From Aporrectodea caliginosa (Eukaryota > Annelida > Clitellata > Crassiclitellata > Lumbricidae), in NCBI GenBank assembly GCA_020284085.1, contig JACEVL010000031.1:326001-390000 (forward strand): 64,000 nucleotides of DNA, written 5' to 3'. The notes beneath the pieces were generated by a model, which saw only the letters and a program-made list of their open reading frames with translations, had not been told where the DNA came from and ran no database searches. Positions 1 through 11,582 of this stretch are shown here, one piece after another. Both the position numbers and the translations under genes were made by a program. Positions within the stretch are counted from its first letter, which is position 1, and every line of letters begins with the position of its first letter.

Positions 1-790
1 CCACTCTTGGACTGAAACCTTCTTTTTAGCTTTCACCGATAACGAAATATTATGACAATAGATGTCAAATGACCTTGAAAATGAAGGTCAACCGATTGTC
101 CTACAATGTTAGAAATAGCATATTTGACTTCTCCCCGGAAAACCCTATCATAGACACAAAAATCACTTCTCGATTGCTTTTAGTTCCTGAGATACTCTGG
201 GATAAAATTTCTCAATGGTAAATCAATGTGTATGATTCAGCTATACAATGCTTAACTTAGAGTCGCTTGAGCCACGCCTAAATGTTAATCTAATTAGCTA
301 TAACTTCGTACAATATAATAACTAGTCCTATAGAAACTTTCTAGAGGTTGGCCATCAAGATATATAAACTTTTGAAAAGTTTCTGTCATTTTGGGACACC
401 CTACTCTACACTGACTACAGTCTTATCTTTCATTGAAATTTTGAACTATTCATGCATTGTACAGTAGGCTAACTGTTATCATTTTGGGCTTCTTCCATCA
501 CTGTTTGATAAGTATTTCCTTAAGGGTGTAGCTGACCATGGACATGATACTAAAACATCTTATACATAATTATTGTCCAATTTGATATTTTGTAATATCA
601 TGCAATTTTAATATATCGTGTTCCTTAAATATTAATTTTTGTACTATCAGCTTCCACTTTACTTGTCCTCTCGAAGGGTCGGAAATCATTGCATGCAAGG
701 CCCTTATATGGTCCAGGATACATAATATGCATACATACATACAAACATGCATACATGCACACATACACACACATACAAAATAAAATCGAT
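1..790. other. Upstream flank, no gene recognised
   Basis: No coding segment with family resemblance is visible. A CATA/TACA-rich stretch lies at about 720-780. A short piece near 660-715 resembles 14403-14455 (shared words TCTCGAAGGG and GCAAGGCCC), so both are probably parts of the same old dispersed repeat. Confidence 0.5.
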
Positions 791-1660
791 AGGACGGGAG
801 GGTAAAAATCGGTTCCAGGTCGACATACAAGGATCAGACAGGAAGATGGCTATTGTAGATAATGTCTAGAATTGAAACAGCGAGGGACATAAAAGGAAGA
901 GCAGGAATCGGGATATGATTTGTGAATTTGTGAAAGAGCATTGCTTTCAGCTTTAAGTGAAAGACCTGTTTAGAGATAGAGAGGTGAGGTTTTGGTGAGT
1001 TCGTTGGATGGATCAAATATATGGTGTAATTCTGGGCTTAGTCTGTTTCAGAGAGGCGTAACAGCTATGGTTATGGAGCGATTTGCAAATTTTAGTGATT
1101 AGGTGACGGAAGGTCGGAAAAGTGTTAGGGCGGAAAGCAGGAGGTGGAGCGAAGTAGAAGAAATGCGAACAACTGATGGAGATTGGAGGGTTGCGAGGTT
1201 TTAAGAGTGTTGTAGGTGAGTAATGTGACTTGGTATTGTATTCGTTCATAATTATAGCAGCACAGACAAGTGAAGCAATAAAACATGCCAATTGCACAGC
1301 AAACGTGGCAAATGGTTTATTTCTTCACGACGTGCATTGTGCGCCAGAATCTAGGATTTTCGCATCGCTCTTACGAGGCAATCTGTGGACCATGAAAATG
1401 CATTCGATCTACATTGACTGACACCTGCGTTTCACGGATTCACCTGAGTTTGGCTTCATACACGCGCAGGAACCAGCCATGCACGCATGCTTGCACACAG
1501 GCCTTCAGTGCCTGGAGGTCGAAACCGGTATCATAGCCATAACCCACAGTGCGAGTTTTTTTGCAATCGTACATTTTACGAAAGCTCTACTCTCAGTTTA
1601 CATTTTTCCGTAAGGAAATTTTGTTTCAACAGAAGCATAATACCAACTGGAAGTAGAGGT
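790..1660. repeat. Upstream repeat block of gene A
   Basis: This block recurs upstream of genes B (14890-15900) and E (38780-40140). Recognisable parts are GGAGGGTAAAAATCGGTTC near 798, a CGTGCCAATAGCACAG-like segment, a segment ending TCTGTGGACCATGAAAATG, and a CATGCATGCTTG-type piece followed by AGGTCGAAACC. Gene A carries one copy of the 3' sub-unit; B and E carry two each. It ties gene A's 5' flank to type I genes. No function is evident. Confidence 0.75.
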
Positions 1661-1673
1661 ATGCACATGGTAT

Positions 1674-1860
<187 letters not shown>

Positions 1861-2136
1861 GATATCGTGACTTGAGCCCAGCCTCGTGGGAGGCTGCTCG
1901 GCATTGCCTCAACTGGGGAAGTCGTCTAGGGGCCTGTTGTTAGCACTCGCAGTGGACTTCCTGAGGTGGGAGCAACTTCTCTAGCGGCAGGGTGAAGTGA
2001 AACCCCCATAATAACCATACTGCTATTAAACGTTAAAGGTCAATTTGCAGTGGTTCTAACACGGACTATTCATACGTTTTCTGAATCACTTAAAACTCTT
2101 GTTTCGTTATGTTACGTTATCGCATACTATATCCAT

Positions 2137-2580
2137 CAAAGTTCGACCGTACGTTACAGCAGAAAATAGCGTACGCGTACGGTACGTAATTTACTAAAAA
2201 TAATAGCGTACGCGTACGGTACGTTCGTATTCCGTACGTATGAGCAGCCTTTAATATTAGTTGCTTCTCGTGACGTCACATTTTGTCTCCTCATTTTCTC
2301 GTCGTTTTTTTCTCGTCGTTATTACGTCACTTTACAGTTCTTATTTGTAGTTCCGTTTCAGCGAAGAGGTAAATTATTATTTTGTTTTTATTTTGTATAA
2401 TTTGATTATTTTATCTACAGAAATAAAACAGGCTGACGTTATTCCTTGTTAATTCTATAATAAAAAAATATAAAAATTAGCGTACGCTATTTATTAATTT
2501 AGCCAAAAAATAGCGTACGCGTACGGTACGCATTTCAGCAGAAAAAATAGCGTACGTTCCGTACGTACGGTCGAACTTTG
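2137..2580. mobile_element. hAT-type MITE with TACG-rich ends
   Basis: 444-bp non-autonomous DNA transposon. The ends are an inverted repeat, CAAAGTTCGACCGTACGT at 2137 and its complement ending at 2580. It is flanked by a perfect 8-bp target duplication, ATATCCAT (2129-2136 and 2581-2588); an 8-bp TSD and CA..TG ends are typical of hAT. Inside lie four copies of a GCGTACGCGTACGGTACG-like subterminal word near 2170, 2205, 2512 and 2550 (the last partial), candidates for transposase-binding sites. No coding capacity. It sits 120 bp before the ATG of gene A, in a region that is uninterrupted upstream of B and E. Confidence 0.88.
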
Positions 2581-2700
2581 ATATCCATTATCCAACATAC
2601 ACGAAGACTACAAAAACAACAAAAATATAATGTGAAACTTTAAAAAATATTTACTCAGGTTTCCGGATTGTTCATCACTTGATACATAGAGAAAGATAGA

Positions 2701-2938
2701 ATGTTGTTGCTGGTGGAAGTAGCCTACTTTTCTTTCTGGGGATATTGTTGTTCTCACGCTTTCTCCTTCGGTGGTGGAATGACACAGGGAAAGAAAGGCA
2801 TCGTTTTCCACCTTCTCTTCCATCTCTTCCACTGGTCGGATCTTTACCGTTTCTACGGGGCTTCAACAACGTCGCGGAATTTTTCAGGAAAAAAGCAGAT
2901 GAACTTGGACCAATCTTTACACTCAGAGCTGGAAACAC
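2701..2938 (+). CDS. Gene A exon 1 (broken)
   Basis: N-terminal anchor exon. It should read RFLLRWWNDTGKERH then PPSLPSLPLVGSLPFL in the frame of 2745, but the ATG at 2701 is in another frame. Aligned to 40567-40805, one G is missing in the stretch GTAGCCTAC (E has TTAGGCCTAC). It ends AAC AC|GTAAGT. Confidence 0.75.
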
Positions 2939-3182
2939 GTAAGTTAATAAACCGTATTAAGTCAAAGAAGCAAATTGAATTAATCTCAACCTCAAGCACT
3001 ATTCCACCACAGAGGACAGGATATTGCAGTTGACCAATATTTAGCTAAGAAATAGTTTCTTACATTTATAATTAGGCCTAAATGTTTTTAGTGGGCTACC
3101 TTGAGCTTCCTTCAAACATGTAACGTCATTCTTAGTCGTCGACAGAGGCTTTGTTCATGATAATCTTTTAACAGAGTATATC

Positions 3183-5500
3183 ATGTGCATTCTTTCATCT
3201 CAACCCGACTTGACTACTGCTCATCGCTTTACTTTGGCTACCTTCTGGTCGTCTGACGTGTCACGATCACGTATTGCACTTCACTCGACCCTTATTGTCC
3301 GAATACGTAAATGGGTCATTCTTTCAATTCGGTTAAATATCATGTCCCAGACATGTTTGATTGCGGACACACAATAATATGAACAAGTTAGATCAAAATA
3401 CTTTACTACGTAAATATACAAATGTTATTTGATTTAAAATGCCTGAAAACAATAATTGATATTGTAATATATGGCACCCTGTAATATTTTTTTAATCAGT
3501 GGGGTACAGTATATAGCTTGTCCCTTCTACATTTGGTGGTAATAAACTTGATCGTCCTACTCAAACAGTGTGTAATTTTTGTCTGTTTGTAAAATATTCA
3601 AATGACATCATATGCTGGCCTTAATAAAAGTTAGTTGTACTTTCTGTATCAGAGCACATAACAGTAATCTCTTTGATTATCTCTTTGATAATGAGAGTCC
3701 CTAGGAATTTTGTCAACTCTGTTACCTTCAACTATTATTAACAGTTTGAATGGTACATTGATATATTTAGTTTTATTTAATTCATCAGACGGATCAATAG
3801 AGCGCGGTTTATCATTGATGAGAAGGTTGGTTGATTTTATATACGTCTTATAGTTCTAAAATTTCTGTTTTTGGAGCATTTTCATATCGTATATATGGAG
3901 TTAGTCAACTCTGTTACCAAGGTATGACCTTGATGGTGTCAATATTTACCATTTTTCTTGCAGAGATCATCATCATATTAAAGTAATCTAAAGTCTGAAG
4001 ACGAGATTTAGTGATATTAAGATAAAGTATCATGCTAAAACATGATTTTCGCGGAAAATGTCATTCTCTGTTACCGTCAACCCTGTTACCCCCCAGGGGC
4101 AGCAGAGTTGACATGTCTGTAGCTGAGTTGACCAAGCACAGATCTACATTATTTTTCTGGTTATATCAAAGCACACTCCTCATTTGTGATTGATTTTTGT
4201 TATCAACAGGTTATGAAGTGTGGCTAACTGGCTAACTATTCGCGGCAGAGTAGCAGAGGCGTTATCGTGCACGACGTGATAGAGATCCTGCCTAAATGGA
4301 AGAGTACCTGGAAAAGGAAACATTGGCATGGCAGAAGAAACAGTCTTTAGGGAAATTGAGGACTATAAGTCAACGTCTGCTAGAGACCAGCGGAAGAAGC
4401 GCATGAATTAAAATAAACGCATGGTGACATTTGACCAGCTGGCATGGCAACTCTGTTACCCGTTCTTAGTTGTTTCCCTGTTGTTAACATTGCATTTTCT
4501 TATCATCACATTGGTGCAAACTATAATTTTATGTTAGTTGTTATTACATATATTATTACATATATTATTAGCGTTTTACTATCACAGCTTACTCTTGAAT
4601 GTGACTATCTGGTATGTTTGCTAATTCTGTTACTGGCACGTCAACTCTGTCACCCGTCACTCTGTTACGAGCCATTGACATTATAAAACAGTGTCTAAAT
4701 ATTAAATGAATATGATAAATGTCATACACTCAAATAGAGTGCCTCACATTTCTATATTCCTGAAAGTTTAATTACTATGTGTGTTGTGGTTACTTGTCTA
4801 CTGCTGAAGATATGTTATGATTGCTATGCATAGTACACATAATTTGTAATGATAATTATTTAATAAATGTATTGACTATTTTTTAGTGTCATTTATGATA
4901 TTATTTTAACTTGGGGACACCTACTGCTGCTAGGAACACCATCGTTGTAAATATAGAACAGCTTCTACCTACCCACATACTACCGTTTTTGTCGGTAACA
5001 GGGTTGACAAGTTTACGACAGACATACCAACTTACACGCGGATCACAGCTTTATTGGTGGTCTTTAAGATTGCATAATTTGCGTCAACTCTTACCAATAT
5101 CATATCTACACAAACACAACGTCAAATTTTCTGAAAAAAGATGTTGAAAAAATATTTTGTCTGCGCTCTATTTTGCACCCAATTGCAGGAATGACCCAAA
5201 TTCGGTCATGTGTCTCATTACATGCTGGAGGGCTTACGCTGGCTCCCTGTTCGCCAACGTATTGTGTATAGGATTGTCTGTTTAGTGTTGTGGTACCATC
5301 TAGGCCTTGCCCTACATATCTACGAAACCTCTCAACCGATGGCACAGCTTTCTCAGTGGTAGACCCGACGGTCTGGAATGGGCTGCACTTGTAACTACGC
5401 CTACTTCCCAGCACGCTCTCTGAATCGTTCTATATTAACTTTCATACTGTTCCTTTTGGCCGTGCTGGAGTCAGGAAGAAGTGCTATATAAATCCTTGAA
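3183..5500 (+). mobile_element. LINE relic split by a DNA transposon
   Basis: A decayed non-LTR retrotransposon 3' end shared by intron 1 of genes A, B and E. The part at 3183-3262 matches the LDYCSSLY region of the reverse transcriptase C-terminus; the rest resumes after 5198 with a degenerate LRWLPV..R-like stretch, a VWNGL-like motif near 5370, and a tail of GTGCTATATAAATCC plus TGAATGAATG at about 5500. Between them lies the 3313-5197 element. Frames are broken by several stops. Confidence 0.7.
3313..5197. mobile_element. TIR transposon, 4-bp TSD, with internal TCAACTCTGTTACC copies
   Basis: 1885 bp. Terminal inverted repeats begin GGGTCATTC at 3313 and end GAATGACCC at 5197 (18 of the first 21 bases match). 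TSD AAAT at 3309-3312 and 5198-5201. The intact target is seen in gene B (CCTAAATTCGGTCATG near 17940), so the boundaries are firm. The motif TCAACTCTGTTACC or a close variant recurs about nine times between 3712 and 5010, the last in reverse. At about 4245-4440 is a decayed basic coding stretch (YRARRDRDP, EYLEKE, WQKK, SARDQRKKR across frames), possibly a remnant of a DNA-binding TE protein; this is a guess. Superfamily not assigned. Confidence 0.8.
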
Positions 5501-6638
5501 TGAATGGATATAAAATGGTTTTGAATGTATTCATTGTGAAATCTAATCAACTGTTTTCTATGCGCCATAATCATAAGTCATAAGCCATCACTGGATGGTC
5601 GTTTTAAATGAAATCTTTAGTCGTTGGCTTAGCGCTGGGTTACCAGATAGAATATTTGCCTCCCATGACCAGCTTTTGCTTTCTGTCTGATTCCAAGGGT
5701 TGAATCCATGTCAGTGTCTGTTCTTGATCAGCCTCTTCGGTGGCATCTGGTACTCTGCACCGTACAATTCCGACAGGCGATTCAGACCTGCTAAATTGAA
5801 TTTCGCAATAATTATTTTATACCACATGCTTTCTTTGAAAGCGTCGTTCCTTATATCACATCTTCTGCTGATTCATGTGTGCGTTTAATATAGGCCTACA
5901 TCAGTTGAATATTATTCAGGACCTAAACTAGTGTTTCTGCCACAAAGTGTGCAGTTGGAAGGGAATGTTTTACACTTATTAGCATGTGTTATAACTTTAC
6001 TTTGCCATTCATTATTATTACTATAGGCCTACATTAGTGTTACTTCCATGTGTTATTTTATATTCAATTTCGAGGTCCCACTGCGCGTTTGCTAATGGAG
6101 TAATAAAGGCTATACTTACCTACTAACTTAGGCCTACCTTGTTGAGTGTGCTGCTTATCGAGAGTGTGCAGTGCGCAGTAGTACCAGTTTTTGAGATATT
6201 TCTTCAAATCAACTACACGCGATTCTAAATAACCTGTAATTACCATTCAAAGCTGCTTTTCTCTGTTATCTCCATTTTATTCCCCTTTATTCTGCTATTC
6301 CAATTATATCAGATTTCTTATTATTTGCGCATTATTTCAATTTGGACCGTTTAGTAGCCTAGTACCATACTTCTCACATTGCAGACAAACACTTCACAAC
6401 TTTAATACCTCTAGTTTGCTTACACCTTCTTCACTGCATGCATGCTAGTTATTTAATTATGTGGCTATGGTTGCAGAGACAGGTTTCCACGCAAAGCAAC
6501 ACTAGAACTGCAGCATTTGCTTCAATTTGGTGTCTGTTATGACTGTCAATGAATAAATGTTTTTATTCAAAAGAAAAATCAATACGTTCAGTTAAACTGT
6601 GTCTGAGATTCAAACGCACTTTCATATTTCTGTTTTAG

Positions 6639-6757
6639 GGTTGTGCTAATACTGAATAGCAGAGACGTTATCGAAGATGCACTTGTTAATCATTCTTCAT
6701 CATTCTCAGGAAGAAGCCAGCTTTACACCGAAAGCGTTGTCAATCCCAATAGTAAAT
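6639..6757 (+). CDS. Gene A exon 2
   Basis: 119 nt, phase 2 in, phase 1 out. It encodes VVLILNSRDVIEDALVNHSS and SFSGRSQLYTE, the B-helix/B-C region. The acceptor TTTTAG|G and the intron before it match gene E. The last base is T rather than G, giving Cys instead of Gly at the exon 2/3 junction. Confidence 0.85.
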
Positions 6758-7175
6758 GTCAGCATATCTACACACTGGTCTTGATTATGATCCTCATGGG
6801 TCAAACTTGCGCTGTCAGTCACGTTTCCATTTCCACTGTATTGAGGAGGAAGAGGACTTCATTTATACAACCTCTTCAATGTCTTCATCTATGTTCACCT
6901 CTCTTGTCAAATCTAAGAATGTGGCACCGTTGTTTTTAATCCGACAGACCATAACATAATATGAGGAAGTCCGTGTCTCTATTGATGGATCCTAATGTTG
7001 GTGCAGACTTTAAGTTCTGTAATAATGTTTGGCACCATTCGAGTCGGTTTACATTATATGGAACAGGTCGCTTCATCTGTTTCGCATAGATCTGCATCAC
7101 ATGGATAATTTTTCTTTAAGAAGTCTCGGCTAAATACCTAGAAAACCCAACTGCAACCAATAAACTGACCTTTAC

Positions 7176-8000
7176 GGTATCCGGACGATTGGTCATAGGA
7201 CGATTGGTCATAGGACGATTGGTCATAGGACGATTGGTCATAGGACGATTGGTCATAGGACGATTGGTCATAGGACGATTGGTCATAGGACGATTGGTCA
7301 TACGGACGATTGGTCATACGGACGATTGGTCATAGGACGATTGGTCATATGCCGCTAATAAACCGACATAATTCGTTGTAGTCGTTAGTTATGGACATAC
7401 TTAGTTTTAATAAGCTTAACGCACCGGGGCATACATCGTTTTTAGACAAATACAATCAGTGCCAATCAAGACACTTATTAGGGTAGTACTTACAGGGATC
7501 AACTCACTTAAAAGAACTTAGAGAACGTTTGGTCGAAATAGTAGGGCCTACACGTTTTACCCATAATTATGTAACTCAAGTATGAAAGGCATCAATTTGG
7601 GACATTGATCGTTTTCAGACAAATACAATCAGTGCCAATCAAGAAACTTATTAAGATAATTACATGCAGGCTTCAACTCACTTCAAAGAACTTAACATTC
7701 ACTAGATAAACGCACATCAAAATCTGTTGACGTTCTAGACTTTTACGTATTGTTCGTATTTTGTATTACGTATTTTACAGTAAAATGATCCAGTAAATAG
7801 TTTTCATGTTTTAAAAACTTCTTTGTTTTAGCCTTCGATAGCCTTCGATAGTCCCATCGCCGATAGGACCTATGACCGGTAGGCCCTATGACCAATCGTC
7901 CTATGACCAATCGTCCGTATGACCAATCGTCCGTATGACCAATCGTCCTATGACCAATCGTCCTATGACCAATCGTCCTATGACCAATCGTCCTAGAACC
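7176..8000. mobile_element. Foldback-like element FB-1
   Basis: 825-bp element whose inverted ends are minisatellites. The left arm (about 7181-7349) has 11 copies of a 15-16 bp GGACGATTGGTCATA unit; the right arm (about 7880-7995) has seven or more copies of its complement, GACCAATCGTCC(G)TAT. Outer ends are GGTATCC and AGAACC. A perfect 9-bp target duplication, GACCTTTAC, flanks it (7167-7175, 8001-8009). The core has a roughly 95-bp internal repeat (CAATCAGTGCCAATCAAG at about 7456 and 7630). No transposase is visible. Tandem-repeat inverted arms and a 9-bp TSD fit foldback elements. It lies in intron 2 of gene A. Confidence 0.88.
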
Positions 8001-8227
8001 GACCTTTACAACTTATCGTAATACATTTAAACAGCTCAGAATATCAGCAGAAAAAAATGTTCTTTGCAGAAAAATTCATAATTGTCAAAATAATCTTCAA
8101 AAAGCTCAGCAAATAGTCTGAAGTACCCTATATAATGGAGACAATTCGTTAGACACGCAGCTGTTTATAAATATAGACGATGTTGAAACTATTGACCGTT
8201 CCAGACTTTTAATAATTTAATTAATCT

Positions 8228-9250
8228 TGTAGTCCCTGAGGGATCATGTTTACCTCGGGGCGAAAAAAACTATTGATCGGTTAAAAATAGCTGATAAATT
8301 CAATGACTATTTAATTAATGTTGGTCCAACACTGGCTTCTGAGATTACAGAGATAAACATTTCCTTTAATAAATTCTTAGGCGACCCATGGTCATCCTCC
8401 TTTGCAATTGCTATGACCTGCCCACAGGAAATTGTTGAAATCTCTAAATAACTTCGGTAATCATACAGTGGCGGAATAGATAATATTAAATCACACATAG
8501 CAATGGAACCTATCCAGGCTGTAGCCCCACTCCTGCGTGAAATTGTAAAGAGTTCCTTTAGCAACAGAGTTATTCCAAACGATACAAACATTGCGAAGGT
8601 GATTCCTCTGTTCAAATCTGGCACTAAAGATAAAATTAATAGCTATAGACCTACTTCAATTCTCTCATACTTCTCCAAATATTTAAAAACAGTAATGCAT
8701 AATAGGCTAATAGATTATTTTACTAAATTTAACATGTTATTAGTAAGTTAGCATGGATTCAAAAAAGACAGTTCACTTTCATGGCCTTTCTGGATATGCA
8801 AGGAAAAATCTCGGAATCTATAGACCGAAATGAATTCTCACCAGGAATCTTTTTTGATCTGCCAAAAGCATTTGACACTGTTAATCATCAGATTTTGCTC
8901 AGAAAGTTAGAACATTATGACATCAAAGGTATAGTACTACAGCGATTTTCTGATTAGCCTATCTCAATTTCAGGTCTCAGTATGTTTATTTTGATGGATG
9001 CAGTTCTGACATAAAGGCCGTTCGTTGTAGCGTGCCTCAGTGTTCTATACTAGGACCTCAATTGTTCTTAATAAATGGAAACGATTTATCACGGTCCTTT
9101 CTGATCAGTTTCACTCTGTGTTGTTTCCTGATGACACTGCTGCATTCAAGTCTGACAAATCGATTACTTCTCTCACTGAACGAGCAAGTCGTGAACTGAT
9201 TATAATAAACTCATAGTTTATAGCAAAGAAGCTTTCTTTCAACTTAAGCT
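8228..9250 (+). mobile_element. LINE reverse transcriptase relic
   Basis: Decayed RT of a non-LTR retrotransposon in intron 2 of gene A. In order: a VIPLFKSGTKDKINSYRP motif near 8600, ISILS-like TSILSYFSK, QHGF near 8750, DLPKAFDTVNHQILL near 8857-8895, a degenerate VPQ/SILGPQ near 9030, and FPDDTAAFKSD near 9125 in place of F/YADDT. Several frameshifts and stops. A piece at 8231-8262 (GTCCCTGAGGGATC then TACCTCGGGGC) matches the 3' tail of the minus-strand retroelement at 36150-36185 and may belong to a separate insertion. Confidence 0.75.
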
Positions 9251-10013
9251 TAAATGAAACTAATTATATCTAATTAGGCCTTTATCTTGTTTCGTTCGCA
9301 TCGTAAATTTGTTTCAATTTCGAATCTTAAAGGCCCACAAATCTTGCTATACTGCTCTACAACTCAAACATTTCGGCATGAAAATCACGCGTCGAATTTG
9401 AGTTTCAAATTATATATATTTGAAAGCTAATAAAGAGTGCACTAGTAGTTAAAAAAGTAGGCCTAACTATTATAAAGGAGCTTAACCCTTCAGACATCAT
9501 TTTGTGACCAAGTAAACTAGTAAAGTAGTGATACAGTCAAATCAATAAGTGATAGAAAGTGAGTCAATATATAAACGTTCTAGTTCTATCTAATAGAATA
9601 TTTCAATAATAAGCCGAAGTAACTTAGTGTTAGTTACAGAAGGAAATTATTCTCAACCAATGGGGTTCAGCAGCTATTAGTTTAAGGGGCCTAAACAAGG
9701 GTTTCTGAACAGTGTCAGTCTTAGTATATGCACGGATTTCAATAAGAGGCTTCCGATAAATCAGTGAAAATTACTTTTTGTACTCACTTAGGCCACTACT
9801 TGAATAACCAAACCATTACAGATGCCACGGCATAAAAGAAACATAGTCTTCCTGCTAACAAGTTAGAATTTCAAAAACGTCTACATCCACAAAGTCTACA
9901 AAACGATTTCTTATAGCCAGCTGTTAAGTTTAACATTCGCATTGTTTTCAATTTATTTTCAAAACAATGTGAATGCTAAAACTTAACAACTGTTACTTTT
10001 CGCCTGATTCCAG

Positions 10014-10807
10014 GTTTGGTTACAATGAACACTACTCAAGAATGGAAGAAGTATCACAAACTCTCACTCACAATTTTAAAGCAGCTTGGATTCGGAGTTA
10101 AAAGCACTATGGAATCAAGGATCTCAATGGAAGTTGAATTCTTCACAGAACATGTATTGAAACAAAATGGAGAATCCTTTAATCCCAGGGAACTCGTGCA
10201 CCTCTGCATAGCAAACATCATCATGAATATACTTTTTGGACGCAGACATGACTATAACCTCGGAATGACTGAGCTCGGATATGAAATTAAGCGGTGGTCC
10301 GAAAATTTAGATGTGGCTTTAGACGTTGCTCCTATTCTCAGATTTCATCCCTTTCACCGAAATATATTGCGTCAGCTGGTCGATAATCATAAATTAATTC
10401 ACAAGATTCTTCGAAAGGAGACTAAGAAGAGTCTCGAAGACGGTGCAGAAGATTGCTTTGTGCGTAGATATGTGGAGAGCGTAGGCCAAAATTACGATGC
10501 TGAGCAACTCAATTTCACTCTTCGAGATATCGTTGGGCCTGGAACCGTTACAACAGCAAATGCTCTTCTTTGGACACTTGTTGCCTTAGCCAACAACCCT
10601 GATGTTCAGGATCGTCTAGTGGCAGAAATTGATGCAGTAGTTCCACGAGATAGACTTCCTTCCATGAATGACCAGCTCAAACTGCCTTTTGTTGAGGCCA
10701 CAATTCTGGAGATTCTGCGCTGGAAACCTTTGATTCCATTAGCACTTCCTTATACGACGCAAAGTGATACTAATGTTGGCGACTACTTTGTACCGGCTGA
10801 AACTTTG
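10014..10807 (+). CDS. Gene A exon 3, P450 core
   Basis: 794 nt, 264 full codons. It carries helix C (WKKYH), the G-F/G helices, the I-helix DIVGPGTVTTANALLW, ExxR (EILR) and LPYTTQSDTNVGDYF. Splices at CCAG|GT and TTG|GTAATT. Type II in sequence (HLCIANIIMNILFGRRHDY). The I-helix acid is Val, as in gene F. Confidence 0.9.
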
Positions 10808-11449
10808 GTAATTCCCTAAAATTATATAAAACAAATATTAATGTTTCTGAGGTTCAATGGTTTGGCGTCAAAGGAACATTTGAAACAATGTCTTTATTCA
10901 TATAAGAGTCTTATATTAACTGTACGCTTATAAAGAAGTGTCCGTTTAGTAATCATTAAGATCAGCACTACTGATAAAGTATTTATTATTATATGCCTAT
11001 TGCCGGAAAAACCGGTGCGGTAACTATAATCATTTTCAATTCTTAGGCGTGAATAAGGTTTCAACTATCTTTTTGAATACTTAATACTTAGGCTAATTAT
11101 ATACAGTCTCAAAGACGACACCCAAGTTTAGTTTCTTTAATTGGAAGCATTCTAGTTTCATGATACCAGCATCTGCTTGCTTATTTATTAGATTTCGACA
11201 ACTCCTTCTTCGTCGGAGTCTTATTCTTGCTCAATGCTCATCGTATGTAGCTTTTGCGCTTCTCCATCCTATCGACTTTTCGCTTTCAATGCGTGCTTAG
11301 CCTAGTAAGACCGTCAGCGTAGTCATTATACTCTCAAGAGACAGTTACCTCCGCCTACTAGCTGTCTGACTTTGGTCAGTAAGCAGCCTGCCGAAATTAA
11401 TAGACTCTTCATAATATATAAAAAAATAAATAGAATTTGTATTTAACAG

Positions 11450-11582
11450 GTTTTGATAAATCTTTACGCGGCTAACATGGATCCAAAGGTTTGGAAAGAT
11501 CCGGAGATATTTCGACCGGAAAGATTTTTGGACAAGGATGGACAAGTAATCTGCAGAGAATCCGTTATTTCCTTTTCCCTTG
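11450..11582 (+). CDS. Gene A exon 4
   Basis: 133 nt, from [20 protein letters not shown] through FRPERFLDKDGQ to SVISFSL plus the first base of Gly. Acceptor AACAG, donor G|GTTAGT. The PERF motif is intact. Confidence 0.9.

Noticed and set aside
7116..7301. Minus-strand ORF with eight MTNRP repeats
   Set aside because: It is the minisatellite arm of FB-1, in a 15-bp unit that stays open by length alone; a similar frame appears at 63232-63492 over FB-3.
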